Source: Nocardioides sp. Iso805N
Lineage (GTDB): Bacteria; Actinomycetota; Actinomycetes; Propionibacteriales; Nocardioidaceae
DNA length: 64,000 nt
Assembly: GCF_000364605.1 (NCBI RefSeq)
Contig: NZ_KB822585.1
Location: 51,089-115,088 of the forward strand
Direction: 5' to 3'
Shown: positions 15,216 to 23,776 of the stretch, piece by piece
Layout: every line of letters starts with the position of its first letter
Numbering within the stretch: position 1 is the stretch's first letter
The notes under the pieces: generated by a model
The model's database searches: none
What the model was told of the DNA's origin: nothing
What the model saw: the letters and a program-made list of their open reading frames with translations, nothing else
Translations under genes and position numbers: made by a program

Positions 15216-16853
15216 GTGACTACCCTCCGCCGGCAAAGCCGGTTCCGAGACCGCCGGAAGAGCCTCTCATTCCTCGCGACCGGGCTGGTCTCAGCCCTCG
15301 CACTGACCGCATGCGGCGGTGGGAGCGGATCGGGGAGCACGTCGTCCTCCGGCAATGCCGACACCCTCGTCGTCGACACCTCGTTCGTGATGACGTCGTT
15401 CGACCCGGACCGTGCCCTCACCCCCACCCTGTCGATCGCGACCCGCGGGATCTACGACACCCTGCTGACGACGACCCCGGGCGACAGCAGCCCGCAGCCG
15501 TCGATCGCGAAGTCCTTCGACGCGTCCAAGGACGCGAAGACCTACACGTTCCACCTGCGTGACGGCGTCAAGTTCGCCGACGGCACCAAGCTCACCTCCG
15601 CCGATGTGGTCTTCTCCTTCCAGCGCCTCGCGAACCTCCAGCTCGGCGGCTCCTACCTCATGGACGGCCTGACCGTCAGCGCGCCGGACCCGCAGACTGT
15701 GGTCTTGACCTCCAAGGACCCCAAGCCCGCGATCCCGGCGATGGTGTCGACCCCGGCGTTCGTGATCCTCAACTCCGCCGAGGTCAAGGCCGGCGGCGGC
15801 ACCGACGGCACCGACGCGCCGAAGGCGGACAAGGCCGACACCTGGTTCAACTCGCACTCGGCGGGCAGCGGTCCCTACGTGCTTTCGTCGTACAAGGCGG
15901 ACGACTCGATCACCCTGGTCCGCAACGACAACTACTGGGGGACCAAGCCGAAGTTCGCTCGCGTCGTCATCCGCAACATGACGGCGGCGACCCAGCTGCT
16001 CAACGTCCAGCGAGGGACCAACGAGGTCGCCCTCGACCTGTCGGCGACCCAGAGCAAGCCGCTGGCGTCCAACAAGGCCGTGACGGTCCTGACCGACCCG
16101 TCCTCGGCGGTCTTCCGCCTGCAGCTGAACATGGATCCGTCGGCCTCGTCGGTCTCGTCCAACGCCGACTTCCAGGCGGCCGTGCGCGACGGCATCAACT
16201 ACGACGCGATGGTGCAGCTGGCCGGCGATGGTGCGATCCAGGCGCCCGGGCTGATCCCCAGCACCGTCCCCGGTGCCCTCCCGGCCTCGGACGCGGTCAA
16301 GCAGGACCTGACCAAGGCGAAGCAGGAGCTCTCGGCGTCGGGCATCTCCAGCCCGAGCGTGACGCTGAGCTACCCCACCGGGATCAACGTCAACGGGTTG
16401 GACTTCGCCACCTTGGCGGCCCGCGTCCAGGCTGACCTCGGCGCCATGGGCATCAAGGTGAAGCTCCAGGGTCTCCAGGTGGCCAACTACCTGTCCCAGT
16501 GGGGCAAGGGCAAGATGGAGATGACCGTCACCTACAACCTGCCCGACTACCTCGACCCCGCCTACTACTCCTCGTTCGTGCCGGGTGCATCCTCCGACGC
16601 GGTGCGCGCCGGGTGGTCCAAGGTCGATGCGCAGAACCAGAAGATCGTCGACCTCGGCAACCAGATCAACTCCACGGTCGACGACGCTCAGCGGGCCCAG
16701 CTCGCCCAGGAGCTGCAGCGTGACCTGAACGCGTCGAGCCCGTACGTCCCGCTGATGCAGACGGCGCAGACCGTCGTCAGCTCCGCCACCCTCAGCGGGG
16801 TCAAGCTGGACCCGCTCTGGACCCTCGATGTCGCTGCGATCGGAAGCAAGTAG
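15216..16853 (+). CDS. Family 5 substrate-binding lipoprotein of a peptide-type ABC importer
   Basis: A 545-residue SBP of the DppA/OppA/NikA class. A lipoprotein signal peptide (basic N-terminus, hydrophobic stretch, lipobox LTAC with lipidated C33) is followed by a Gly/Ser linker. Family signatures include FHLRDGVKFADGTKLTSADVVFS and the PDYLDPAYYSSF region near the ligand cleft. The start is GTG at 15216 with AGGAG about 8 nt upstream. It is the first gene of a seven-gene overlapping operon ending with kynureninase, so its ligand is plausibly a tryptophan- or kynurenine-containing peptide, or the aromatic amino acid itself (inference). The 3' end overlaps the permease gene by 26 nt. Confidence 0.92.
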   Translation: MTTLRRQSRFRDRRKSLSFLATGLVSALALTACGGGSGSGSTSSSGNADTLVVDTSFVMTSFDPDRALTPTLSIATRGIYDTLLTTTPGDSSPQPSIAKSFDASKDAKTYTFHLRDGVKFADGTKLTSADVVFSFQRLANLQLGGSYLMDGLTVSAPDPQTVVLTSKDPKPAIPAMVSTPAFVILNSAEVKAGGGTDGTDAPKADKADTWFNSHSAGSGPYVLSSYKADDSITLVRNDNYWGTKPKFARVVIRNMTAATQLLNVQRGTNEVALDLSATQSKPLASNKAVTVLTDPSSAVFRLQLNMDPSASSVSSNADFQAAVRDGINYDAMVQLAGDGAIQAPGLIPSTVPGALPASDAVKQDLTKAKQELSASGISSPSVTLSYPTGINVNGLDFATLAARVQADLGAMGIKVKLQGLQVANYLSQWGKGKMEMTVTYNLPDYLDPAYYSSFVPGASSDAVRAGWSKVDAQNQKIVDLGNQINSTVDDAQRAQLAQELQRDLNASSPYVPLMQTAQTVVSSATLSGVKLDPLWTLDVAAIGSK

Positions 16854-17925
16854 CGCCGAAGCGGTGACCGCTGGGCCGGGACCCTCTGAGTCCCGGCCCA
16901 GCTGGTACCGCCGGCCGCTGCCGCGTTTCGTGGCGGGGAGATTCCTCGCCTCCTTGGTGATCCTCTTCGGCATCACGCTGATCTCGTTCATGCTCACCCA
17001 GGCCGTGCCTGCCGATCCGGCCGTGGCCGCCCTCGGTCAGCAGGCGACGCCCGCCCAGCTCGCGAACTACCGCGAGGTGCACGGCCTGGACGACCCGCTG
17101 GTGGTCCAGTACGTCCACTACATGAAGAACCTGCTGCACGGAAACCTCGGTGTCTCCCAGCAGACGCACAACTCCGTGATGGCCGACCTCGGCTCGTTCG
17201 TGCCGGCCACGTTGGAGCTCGCCCTCCTGGCGATGGTGATGGCCACCGTGATCGGTGTGGGCTTCGGCATCCTCGCCGCGCTCTACCGGGACCGCTGGCC
17301 CGACCACGTCCTGCGGGTCGTGTCGCTCTCCGGCATCTCTGTGCCGGTGTTCTGGCTGGCGCTGGTGCTGCTGTACCTCTTCTTCTACGTCTGGGGACTG
17401 CTGCCAGGAGGCGGGCGGCTGGATCCGAGCATGACGCCACCACCGCACGTCACCGGGATGTACACCGTCGACGCGCTACTCCACGGCCAGTGGTCGGTGT
17501 TCGTTAACGCGCTGCAGCACGTCATCCTGCCCTCGGCAGTGCTCGCCGCGAGCAGCATCGGGTTGCTGACGCGCTACACGAGGTCGGCCGTGCTGGACGT
17601 CATCGACCAGGACTACGTGCGGGCCGCGCGTGCCCAGGGCCTCTCCGAGCGCACCGTGGTCTTCGGCTACGTGCTGCGGGCGGCGCTTCCGTCGGTGATC
17701 ACCGTGATCGGCCTGCTCTTCGCCAACGTCCTCACCGGAGCGGTGCTGGTGGAGAACATCTTCGCCTGGCCGGGGATCGGACGCTACGGCTACCAGGCCG
17801 CCTCGACCCTCGACCTGCCCGCGATCATGGGCGTCAGCCTCTTCGTGGCGCTGGTCTACCTGGTCGTGAACTTCGTCGTCGACCTGCTCTACGGAGTACT
17901 TGATCCAAGGATTCGAGTGACATGA
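16828..17925 (+). CDS. ABC importer permease, DppB type
   Basis: A 365-residue inner-membrane permease with six predicted transmembrane segments and the EAA-loop sequence RAARAQGLSERTVVFGYVLRAALP, typical of dipeptide/oligopeptide/nickel permeases. The N-terminal segment LASLVILFGITLISFMLTQ is characteristic of DppB/OppB. The ATG at 16828 lies inside the SBP gene; an in-frame GTG at 16864 is an alternative that would remove the overlap. It ends in an ATGA overlap with the second permease. Confidence 0.93.
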   Translation: MSLRSEASSAEAVTAGPGPSESRPSWYRRPLPRFVAGRFLASLVILFGITLISFMLTQAVPADPAVAALGQQATPAQLANYREVHGLDDPLVVQYVHYMKNLLHGNLGVSQQTHNSVMADLGSFVPATLELALLAMVMATVIGVGFGILAALYRDRWPDHVLRVVSLSGISVPVFWLALVLLYLFFYVWGLLPGGGRLDPSMTPPPHVTGMYTVDALLHGQWSVFVNALQHVILPSAVLAASSIGLLTRYTRSAVLDVIDQDYVRAARAQGLSERTVVFGYVLRAALPSVITVIGLLFANVLTGAVLVENIFAWPGIGRYGYQAASTLDLPAIMGVSLFVALVYLVVNFVVDLLYGVLDPRIRVT

Positions 17926-18824
17926 CCGACCTCGAGACCATGCCGATCGCACAGAAGCGCGCGACGCTTCCGATGCGTTTGCGCCGACGCCGTCTGCCGG
18001 CGTCGCTGCGGCGACCGTTGGCGATCACGGGTCTGGTGATCGTGGTGATCTGGGTGATCGTGATGGTGGCGGCGCCGCTGATCGCCCACCAGGACCCGAT
18101 CAACCCGAGCTCCGAGCTGCTCTCGGCGCCGTCAGGTGCCCACTGGTTCGGCACGGACGAGCTCGGCCGGGATGTCTTCAGCCGTGTCATCCACGCCTCG
18201 CGCGTCTCGCTACCGCTCGGCTTCCTGCTGGTGGTGATCGCCGTCAGCATCGGCTGCCTCGTCGGCGCGGTGGCGGGCTTCTTCGGTGGGTGGGTCGACT
18301 CGTTGCTGATGCGGCTGGTGGACATCGTCTTCGCGTTCCCGGCGATCATCCTGGCCATGGTGGTGACGGCCGTGCTGGGGCCCAGCCTGCAGAACGCCGT
18401 GCTCGCGCTGGCGCTGGTCACGTGGCCGACCTACGCACGTGTCGTACGCGGGTTGGTGCTGTCGGCCGGCCGTGCTGAGTACGTGCAATCCGTGCGCCTG
18501 CTCGGCGCGTCCTCCACGCGTGCGCTGCGCAAGGACGTCGCTCCGAACGTTGTCGGTCCGGTCCTGGTCCTGGCCACGCTCGACATCGGCAACGCGATCC
18601 TGCTGCTGGCCGGACTGTCCTTCCTCGGCCTCGGCGCGCAACCGCCCAACCCGGAGTGGGGTGCGATGGTCTCGGAGGGCACGGCCAACTTCCAGGCGTG
18701 GTGGATCGGGACCTTCCCGGGTCTGGCGATGTTCAGCGTGGTGCTGGCATTCAACTTCATCGGTGACAGCCTGCGTGACGCGATCGATCCGCGCAGCTCG
18801 TGGGGAAGCGGGGAGCGCTCATGA
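17922..18824 (+). CDS. ABC importer permease, DppC type
   Basis: A 300-residue permease with the OppC-type N-terminus, the FGTDELGRDVFSRVIHASRVSL segment split by the first periplasmic loop, an EAA loop (RLLGASSTRALRKDVAPN) and the C-terminal NFIGDSLRDAIDPR signature. It pairs with the preceding permease to form the membrane channel. ATGA overlaps at both ends indicate tight translational coupling within the operon. Confidence 0.93.
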   Translation: MTDLETMPIAQKRATLPMRLRRRRLPASLRRPLAITGLVIVVIWVIVMVAAPLIAHQDPINPSSELLSAPSGAHWFGTDELGRDVFSRVIHASRVSLPLGFLLVVIAVSIGCLVGAVAGFFGGWVDSLLMRLVDIVFAFPAIILAMVVTAVLGPSLQNAVLALALVTWPTYARVVRGLVLSAGRAEYVQSVRLLGASSTRALRKDVAPNVVGPVLVLATLDIGNAILLLAGLSFLGLGAQPPNPEWGAMVSEGTANFQAWWIGTFPGLAMFSVVLAFNFIGDSLRDAIDPRSSWGSGERS

Positions 18825-19813
18825 CCGCGCTGGTCGAGGTCGAGGGCCTGCGGGTCAGCCTGCCGGGCCCGAACGGTGCCGTGACGATCGTCGACGGACT
18901 TGACTTCACGGTCGAGGAAGGCGAGATCTTCGGGATCGCGGGGGAGAGCGGCAGCGGCAAGACCATGAGCGCTCTCGCCATGCTGCGGTTGCTCCCACCC
19001 CGGGCCATCGTCGAGGGGCGGATCGTCTACCAGGGTCGAGAGCTGCTCGGCCTGGACCCCAAGGCGATGCGAGCGGTGCGGGGCAACGAGATCTCGATGG
19101 TGTTCCAGGACCCCATGACCTCGCTGCACCCGATGCTGACCATCGGCAAGTCGCTCACCACGCAGGTGCGACAGCATTTCGGGGTGAGCCGTGCCGAGGC
19201 GCGCAAGCGCGCCGTCGAGATGCTCGCCGAGGTCCGGATCCCGGATCCCGAAGGGAGCCTCGCCAGCTATCCGCACCAATTCTCGGGTGGCATGCGCCAG
19301 CGCATCGCCATCGCCTCGGCGCTGATGTGCCGGCCGCGTCTGCTGATCGCGGACGAGCCGACCACGGCGCTGGACGTGACGGTGCAGGCGGGCGTGATCA
19401 GGCTGCTGGAGCGTCTGCAGCGGGAGAACGGTCTCTCGGTCATCCTGATCACCCACGACCTCGGTGTGATGAGCACGGCCGCTGACCGACTCACGGTGAT
19501 GTACGCCGGACGCATCGTCGAGTCGGGGACGACGCGACGGGTGCTGCAGGACCCCTGGCACCCCTACACGCAGGGTCTCCTCGGCGCGCTTCCCCGTCCG
19601 GACCGCTCGGACGACAAGCTCGTGCCCATTCCCGGAAGCCCCCCGACGCCGGCGATGCTGCCGTCCGGGTGCGCGTTCCACCCTCGCTGTCCGAAGGCCG
19701 TGGACCGGTGCAGGTCCGAGGTCCCACCCCTGGAGCTGATCTCCGGGGACCGGATCGCCTGTGTCGTCGCCACCGCATCGGGGGCCATCGAGTCGAAGGA
19801 GGTGCGGTCGTGA
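18821..19813 (+). CDS. ABC importer ATP-binding protein, DppD type
   Basis: A 330-residue nucleotide-binding protein. Walker A GESGSGKT, signature FSGGMRQRIAIASAL, Walker B LLIADEPTTALD and the H-loop ITHDLG are intact. The C-terminal cysteine-rich tail (GCAFHPRCPKAVDRC) is the oligopeptide/dipeptide transporter C-terminal domain, which can hold an iron-sulfur cluster in some family members. The start at 18821 is set by the ATGA overlap with the permease stop. It forms a heterodimer with the following ATPase. Confidence 0.93.
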   Translation: MTALVEVEGLRVSLPGPNGAVTIVDGLDFTVEEGEIFGIAGESGSGKTMSALAMLRLLPPRAIVEGRIVYQGRELLGLDPKAMRAVRGNEISMVFQDPMTSLHPMLTIGKSLTTQVRQHFGVSRAEARKRAVEMLAEVRIPDPEGSLASYPHQFSGGMRQRIAIASALMCRPRLLIADEPTTALDVTVQAGVIRLLERLQRENGLSVILITHDLGVMSTAADRLTVMYAGRIVESGTTRRVLQDPWHPYTQGLLGALPRPDRSDDKLVPIPGSPPTPAMLPSGCAFHPRCPKAVDRCRSEVPPLELISGDRIACVVATASGAIESKEVRS

Positions 19814-20778
19814 GCAGCGAAGCGAACGCGCTCGAGCTCAAGGACGTCGAGATCGTCTACCAGCGCCGGCACCGTACGCCGGTGCGCGCGGTCGCTGGAG
19901 CGAGCATCGCGGTCAAGCCCGGCCAGATCGTGGGTCTGGTGGGCGAGAGCGGCTGCGGCAAGTCGACGCTTGCGCGTGCCGCCGTCGGCCTGGTCGCGCC
20001 GAGCGCCGGCTCGGTGCTGTTCCACGGCGAGCCGGTCAAGCCGCTCGGGCTGCGCTCGCGCCCCGCGTCCCTGACCGGACTGCAGATGGTCTTCCAGGAC
20101 CCGCAGTCGTCGTTGAACCCGCGACGCACCGTGGGCTCGCAGCTGGCCGATGCCCTGGAGATCGTCCGTCGTACGCCTCGTTCGGGTCATCCGGCGCGGG
20201 TCAGTGAGCTGTTGGAGCAGGTCGGCCTCCCCGCTTCGGCGAGCAGCCGTTACCCGCACCAGTTCAGCGGCGGCCAGCGACAGCGCATCGCTATCGCCCG
20301 AGCGCTGGCCGCGGACCCGACCGTGATGGTGCTCGACGAGCCGCTGTCGGCGCTCGACGCGTCCGCGCAGGCGCAGGTCGCCAACCTGCTGGTCCGGCTG
20401 TGCCGTGACCTCGACATCGGGATGCTGCTGATCTCCCACGACCTGGCGATCGTCAACCAGGTCGCCGACGAGGTGGCGGTGATGTACCTGGGTCTGATCG
20501 TGGAGCAGGGGCCGACCGGGGAGCTGTGGCGGACGCCGCGACACCCGTACACCGAGGCACTGATCGGTGCGATCCCGCAGGCCGACGGCGAGCACTCCCA
20601 GCCGACCGTGCTGCCGGGCGAGGTACCGAACCCGGCCGCGCCGCCGGCAGGCTGCCGCTTCCACCCGCGCTGCCCCCTGGCGTTCGACCGTTGCAGGACC
20701 GACGCGCCCCCGCTGCTGACGGTGGAGCCCGGGCGCACCCAGGCCTGCTGGCTCCAGCGCGCGGACGTGCCGGCATGA
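19810..20778 (+). CDS. ABC importer ATP-binding protein, DppF type
   Basis: A 322-residue second ATPase of the importer. Walker A GESGCGKST, signature FSGGQRQRIAIARAL, Walker B VMVLDEPLSALD, and the C-terminal GCRFHPRCPLAFDRC tail are present. The GTG start at 19810 overlaps the preceding stop (GTGA) and is preceded by AAGGAGG, which decides against longer in-frame starts. It ends in an ATGA overlap with the alpha/beta-hydrolase gene, so the transporter is hard-wired to the kynurenine enzymes. Confidence 0.93.
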   Translation: MSSEANALELKDVEIVYQRRHRTPVRAVAGASIAVKPGQIVGLVGESGCGKSTLARAAVGLVAPSAGSVLFHGEPVKPLGLRSRPASLTGLQMVFQDPQSSLNPRRTVGSQLADALEIVRRTPRSGHPARVSELLEQVGLPASASSRYPHQFSGGQRQRIAIARALAADPTVMVLDEPLSALDASAQAQVANLLVRLCRDLDIGMLLISHDLAIVNQVADEVAVMYLGLIVEQGPTGELWRTPRHPYTEALIGAIPQADGEHSQPTVLPGEVPNPAAPPAGCRFHPRCPLAFDRCRTDAPPLLTVEPGRTQACWLQRADVPA

Positions 20779-21704
20779 GGACAGGGACACGCCTGCCCGA
20801 CGGCGCCACCCCCTATGCCAATCCGACCCCGCAGGACATCGTGGAGTGGCTGCCGCAGCGCCTGGCCGACCACCGGTTCCGCTACGGCGAGGACGCCCAG
20901 CAGTTCGGGGACCTGCGCCTTCCCGCGCAGAACGCGGACGTCGCCGGCCACCCGGTCGTGGTGGTGGTGCACGGCGGCGGCTACTCGCCGAACTGGTCCC
21001 TGGACCACATCGCTCCGCTGGCCGAGGAACTCACCGCGAGCGCGGGAGTCGCGACCTGGAACCTGGAGTACCGCAAGCCCGGCCAGGCCGGCGGTGGTTG
21101 GCCCGGGACCTGGCTGGACATCGCCCAGGGCATCGATCACCTGCGCACCATCGCCGAGCGCTTCGGTTTGGACCTCACCCGTGTCGTGGTCGTGGGCCAC
21201 TCGGCCGGTGGCACGTTCGGGAGCTGGGCAGCCGGCCGTCCGGCCCTCGCTGGGGACAGCGAGGTGCACACCCCCGATCCGCTGCCGATCACAGGTCTGG
21301 TGACGCTGGCCGGGATGCTGGACCTGCACGCGTTCATGACCGACGGTGCCGAGCCTCCGCGCTTCCTGAGCATCCTGCTCGGGGCCGACGGCTCGCTCGC
21401 GCCCGACGAGCTCCAGGATCGCATCGAGCAGGTGTCGCCGATGATCAGGTGGCAGCACGTCGACGCGCCGCAATCGTTGATCGTCGGCAGCGAGGACGCG
21501 TCGAGCCTGATCGAGCAGTCGCACACGTACGTCGAAGCGGTCGCGGGCTGGGGGAGCAGCCCGATCGGGCTGGACTACCTGGAGGGCGCCAACCACTTCG
21601 ACCTGGTCGACCCGCACGGCTCCGCCTGGCCCGTCGTCCTCGACCGGGTCAGGTCGATGTGCGGGGTCGAGCCAGCGGAGCAGATCGAAGGAAGCGAATC
21701 ATGA
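20775..21704 (+). CDS. Alpha/beta-hydrolase, probable N-formylkynurenine formamidase
   Basis: A 309-residue alpha/beta-hydrolase with the oxyanion motif HGGGY (66-70), nucleophile S143 in GHSAGG, a likely acid in the VGSED loop and catalytic histidine in GANHFD. Eukaryotic-type arylformamidases (AFMID, Bna7) share the HGG motif and this fold, whereas the usual bacterial formamidase KynB is an unrelated metal-dependent cyclase-like protein; no KynB is present here. Its position, sharing ATGA overlaps with the ABC ATPase before and kynureninase after, makes N-formylkynurenine the likely substrate. An esterase acting on another island metabolite is the alternative. Confidence 0.82.
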   Translation: MRTGTRLPDGATPYANPTPQDIVEWLPQRLADHRFRYGEDAQQFGDLRLPAQNADVAGHPVVVVVHGGGYSPNWSLDHIAPLAEELTASAGVATWNLEYRKPGQAGGGWPGTWLDIAQGIDHLRTIAERFGLDLTRVVVVGHSAGGTFGSWAAGRPALAGDSEVHTPDPLPITGLVTLAGMLDLHAFMTDGAEPPRFLSILLGADGSLAPDELQDRIEQVSPMIRWQHVDAPQSLIVGSEDASSLIEQSHTYVEAVAGWGSSPIGLDYLEGANHFDLVDPHGSAWPVVLDRVRSMCGVEPAEQIEGSES

Positions 21705-22957
21705 TCGAGCACACCGGAACCTCCACCACTCGCGCCGACTGCCTTGCTTGGGACCGCGCGGAACCGCTCTCGGCATACCGGGAGAGGTTCCTGCTGCCGG
21801 AGGGAGTGATCTACCTCGACGGCAACTCCCTCGGCGCGCTGCCGGTCCAGACGCCGTCGGCGGTGGAGTCGGTGATCCGCCGCGAGTGGGGCCAGGGACT
21901 CATCCGCAGCTGGAACGATGCCGGCTGGTTCGCCAAGCCCGAGCTGCTCGGCGACCTCGTCGCGCCGTTGATCGGCGCAGGGCCCGGTGAGGTCGTCATC
22001 GGCGAGTCGACGTCGGTGAGCCTCTTCCAGACGCTGACCGCCGCGGTCAGGCTGCGGCCCGGTCGCCGGGTCGTCGTGGCAGAGGAGCGTGCCTTCCCGA
22101 CCGACCTTTACCTGCTCGGCTCGGTCCAGGAGATCGCCGGCGGTCTGGAGCGGCGCCTGCTGGGTCCCGACGGCACCCTGGACGAAATCCTCGACGAGGA
22201 CGTCGCCGTGGTGCTGCTCTCGCACGTGGACTACCGCACGGGCCGGCTGCACGACATGGCCGCCGTCACCCGCCAGATCCACGAGGCGGGTGCGCTCGTC
22301 GTGTGGGACCTGTGCCACAGCGCAGGTGCGGTGCCGATCGACCTGACGGCCGCCGAGGCTGACTTCGCCGTCGGCTGCACCTACAAGTATCTCAACGCCG
22401 GTCCGGGCTCGCCGTCGTTCCTCTATGTCGCCCCGCGCCACCACGAGACCGCTGCGCCCCCGTTGACCGGGTGGCACGGCCACGCGGACCCGTTCGCCTT
22501 CACCGTCGGCTATGAGCCGGCGCCCGGCATCGCCCGCTTCCGGATCGGTACGCCGCCGATGCTCTCGCTCGCGGCCCTCGAGTCGACCCTGCGCATGTGG
22601 CAGGAGATCGACCTGGCCCAGGTGCGTGTCAAGAGTCTCGCGCTGACCGACCTCTTCGTCGGCCTGGTCGAGAGCACGCTCGGCGAGTGGGTCAGCGAGA
22701 TCGTCGTCCCGCGCGACCACGCGGCCCGGGGGAGCCAGGTCTCGCTCCGCGTGGAGGGCGGCTACTCCGTCATGCAGGCACTCATCGAGCGCGGGGTGAT
22801 CGGTGACTTCCGCGCCCCCGACCTGATGCGCTTCGGCTTCGCTCCGTTGTACCTGTCGGCGACCGACGTCTGGGACGCCGTCGCGGTGCTCGGTTCGATC
22901 CTCGAGTCGAAGTCGTGGCAGGAGCCGCGCTACGCGGTCCGCAACAACGTCACCTGA
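21701..22957 (+). CDS. kynU: Kynureninase
   Basis: A 418-residue PLP enzyme of aminotransferase fold type I, converting kynurenine to anthranilate and alanine. Landmarks: YLDGNSLGALP near the N-terminus, the PLP-binding aspartate D203 in VWDLCHSAGA, Schiff-base lysine K229 in CTYKYLNAGPG, then GWHGHADPFAF and FRIGTPPMLSL. Length matches bacterial KynU. The start is set by ATGA overlap with the formamidase-like gene. Its product anthranilate is the presumed substrate of the CoA ligase at 3752-5395. The last 8 nt overlap the convergent amidotransferase-like gene. Confidence 0.96.
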   Translation: MIEHTGTSTTRADCLAWDRAEPLSAYRERFLLPEGVIYLDGNSLGALPVQTPSAVESVIRREWGQGLIRSWNDAGWFAKPELLGDLVAPLIGAGPGEVVIGESTSVSLFQTLTAAVRLRPGRRVVVAEERAFPTDLYLLGSVQEIAGGLERRLLGPDGTLDEILDEDVAVVLLSHVDYRTGRLHDMAAVTRQIHEAGALVVWDLCHSAGAVPIDLTAAEADFAVGCTYKYLNAGPGSPSFLYVAPRHHETAAPPLTGWHGHADPFAFTVGYEPAPGIARFRIGTPPMLSLAALESTLRMWQEIDLAQVRVKSLALTDLFVGLVESTLGEWVSEIVVPRDHAARGSQVSLRVEGGYSVMQALIERGVIGDFRAPDLMRFGFAPLYLSATDVWDAVAVLGSILESKSWQEPRYAVRNNVT

Positions 22958-23681
22958 CCGCGGCACCGCTCGGCTCGTGCAGGTCGCTCGACGCCTGCTG
23001 CCAGATGTGGTCGAACAGCGCGTGGGCATCGGCGCGGTTGGCCTCGCGCCGGGTCAGCACCTGGACGATGTGGTCGCCGACCCTGGCGCGATCCATGCCC
23101 AGCTCGTCGAACCACGTCCTCAGGGTGTGCGCGTCGACCTCCGGGTGGAACTGGAGACCCCACGCCCGGCCGTGCCGGAAGGCCACCTGAGCGTGGTCGG
23201 CGACCGCCGTCGTCCGCACGTACGCCGGAGGAACGAAGCGATCCTCGTGCCCGAAGTACCAGCTCCGGGTGAGGGCGGACTCGTCGGATCGTGGCTCGAT
23301 CCAGCCGAAGACCTTCTCGTGGAGGGGCGTGACGCTGCCGCCGAGCACGCGGCACAGCAGCTGGGCACCGAAGCAGATGCCCAGCAGCGGGCGGTCCTGG
23401 GCGACACGGCGCTCGGTGAGGTCGGTCTCGATCGCGATGGCGGCTGCGGCGTACGGCTCGTCGTCGATCCGATCCATCGGCCGCGCGACCGACCATCGGG
23501 AGCCGAGCAGGATGAGAAGGTCGGCGGCGTCGGCGGCGGCGCGTGCGCGGTCCGCATCGGCGACCAGGTCCCGGTCGCGCTCGAGCATCGTGACGTCGAA
23601 GCCTCGCAGGGTGAGCCAGTCATGGAGGTGACCGAGCTCAGCTCCTGCGCCGGAGTTGTGGACGACGGCAGCGGTGGGCAT
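22950..23681 (-). CDS. Class I glutamine amidotransferase-like protein
   Basis: A 243-residue stand-alone GATase1 domain. The nucleophile is the cysteine of LLGICFGAQLL and the histidine lies in WGLQFHPEVD, so the catalytic Cys-His pair is intact. Such orphan domains may hydrolyse gamma-glutamyl conjugates; in aniline degradation a GATase-like protein cleaves gamma-glutamylanilide, which is a suggestive parallel only. GAGGAG precedes the ATG at 23681. The gene is convergent with kynU, overlapping it by 8 nt, and divergent from the LysR gene at 23777. Confidence 0.85.
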   Translation of the reverse strand: MPTAAVVHNSGAGAELGHLHDWLTLRGFDVTMLERDRDLVADADRARAAADAADLLILLGSRWSVARPMDRIDDEPYAAAAIAIETDLTERRVAQDRPLLGICFGAQLLCRVLGGSVTPLHEKVFGWIEPRSDESALTRSWYFGHEDRFVPPAYVRTTAVADHAQVAFRHGRAWGLQFHPEVDAHTLRTWFDELGMDRARVGDHIVQVLTRREANRADAHALFDHIWQQASSDLHEPSGAAVR

Positions 23682-23738
23682 CAGGGGTCTCCTCGTGGTC
23701 GGCGTACCCATGGAGCATTGCCCGACCATCGGATTAGC

Positions 23739-23770
23739 GCAAACAAAGAATATTGCTCTGTTGATAAGGT
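23739..23770 (+). promoter_or_regulatory. LysR gene promoter with TAAGGT -10 and short inverted repeat
   Basis: TAAGGT (23765-23770) lies 6 nt before the LysR ATG, the arrangement of an actinobacterial leaderless promoter. Upstream, GCAA-N10-TTGC (23739-23756) forms a short inverted repeat that could be a LysR binding site for control of both this gene and the divergent amidotransferase-like gene. Confidence 0.45.
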
Positions 23771-23776
23771 GGGCTT

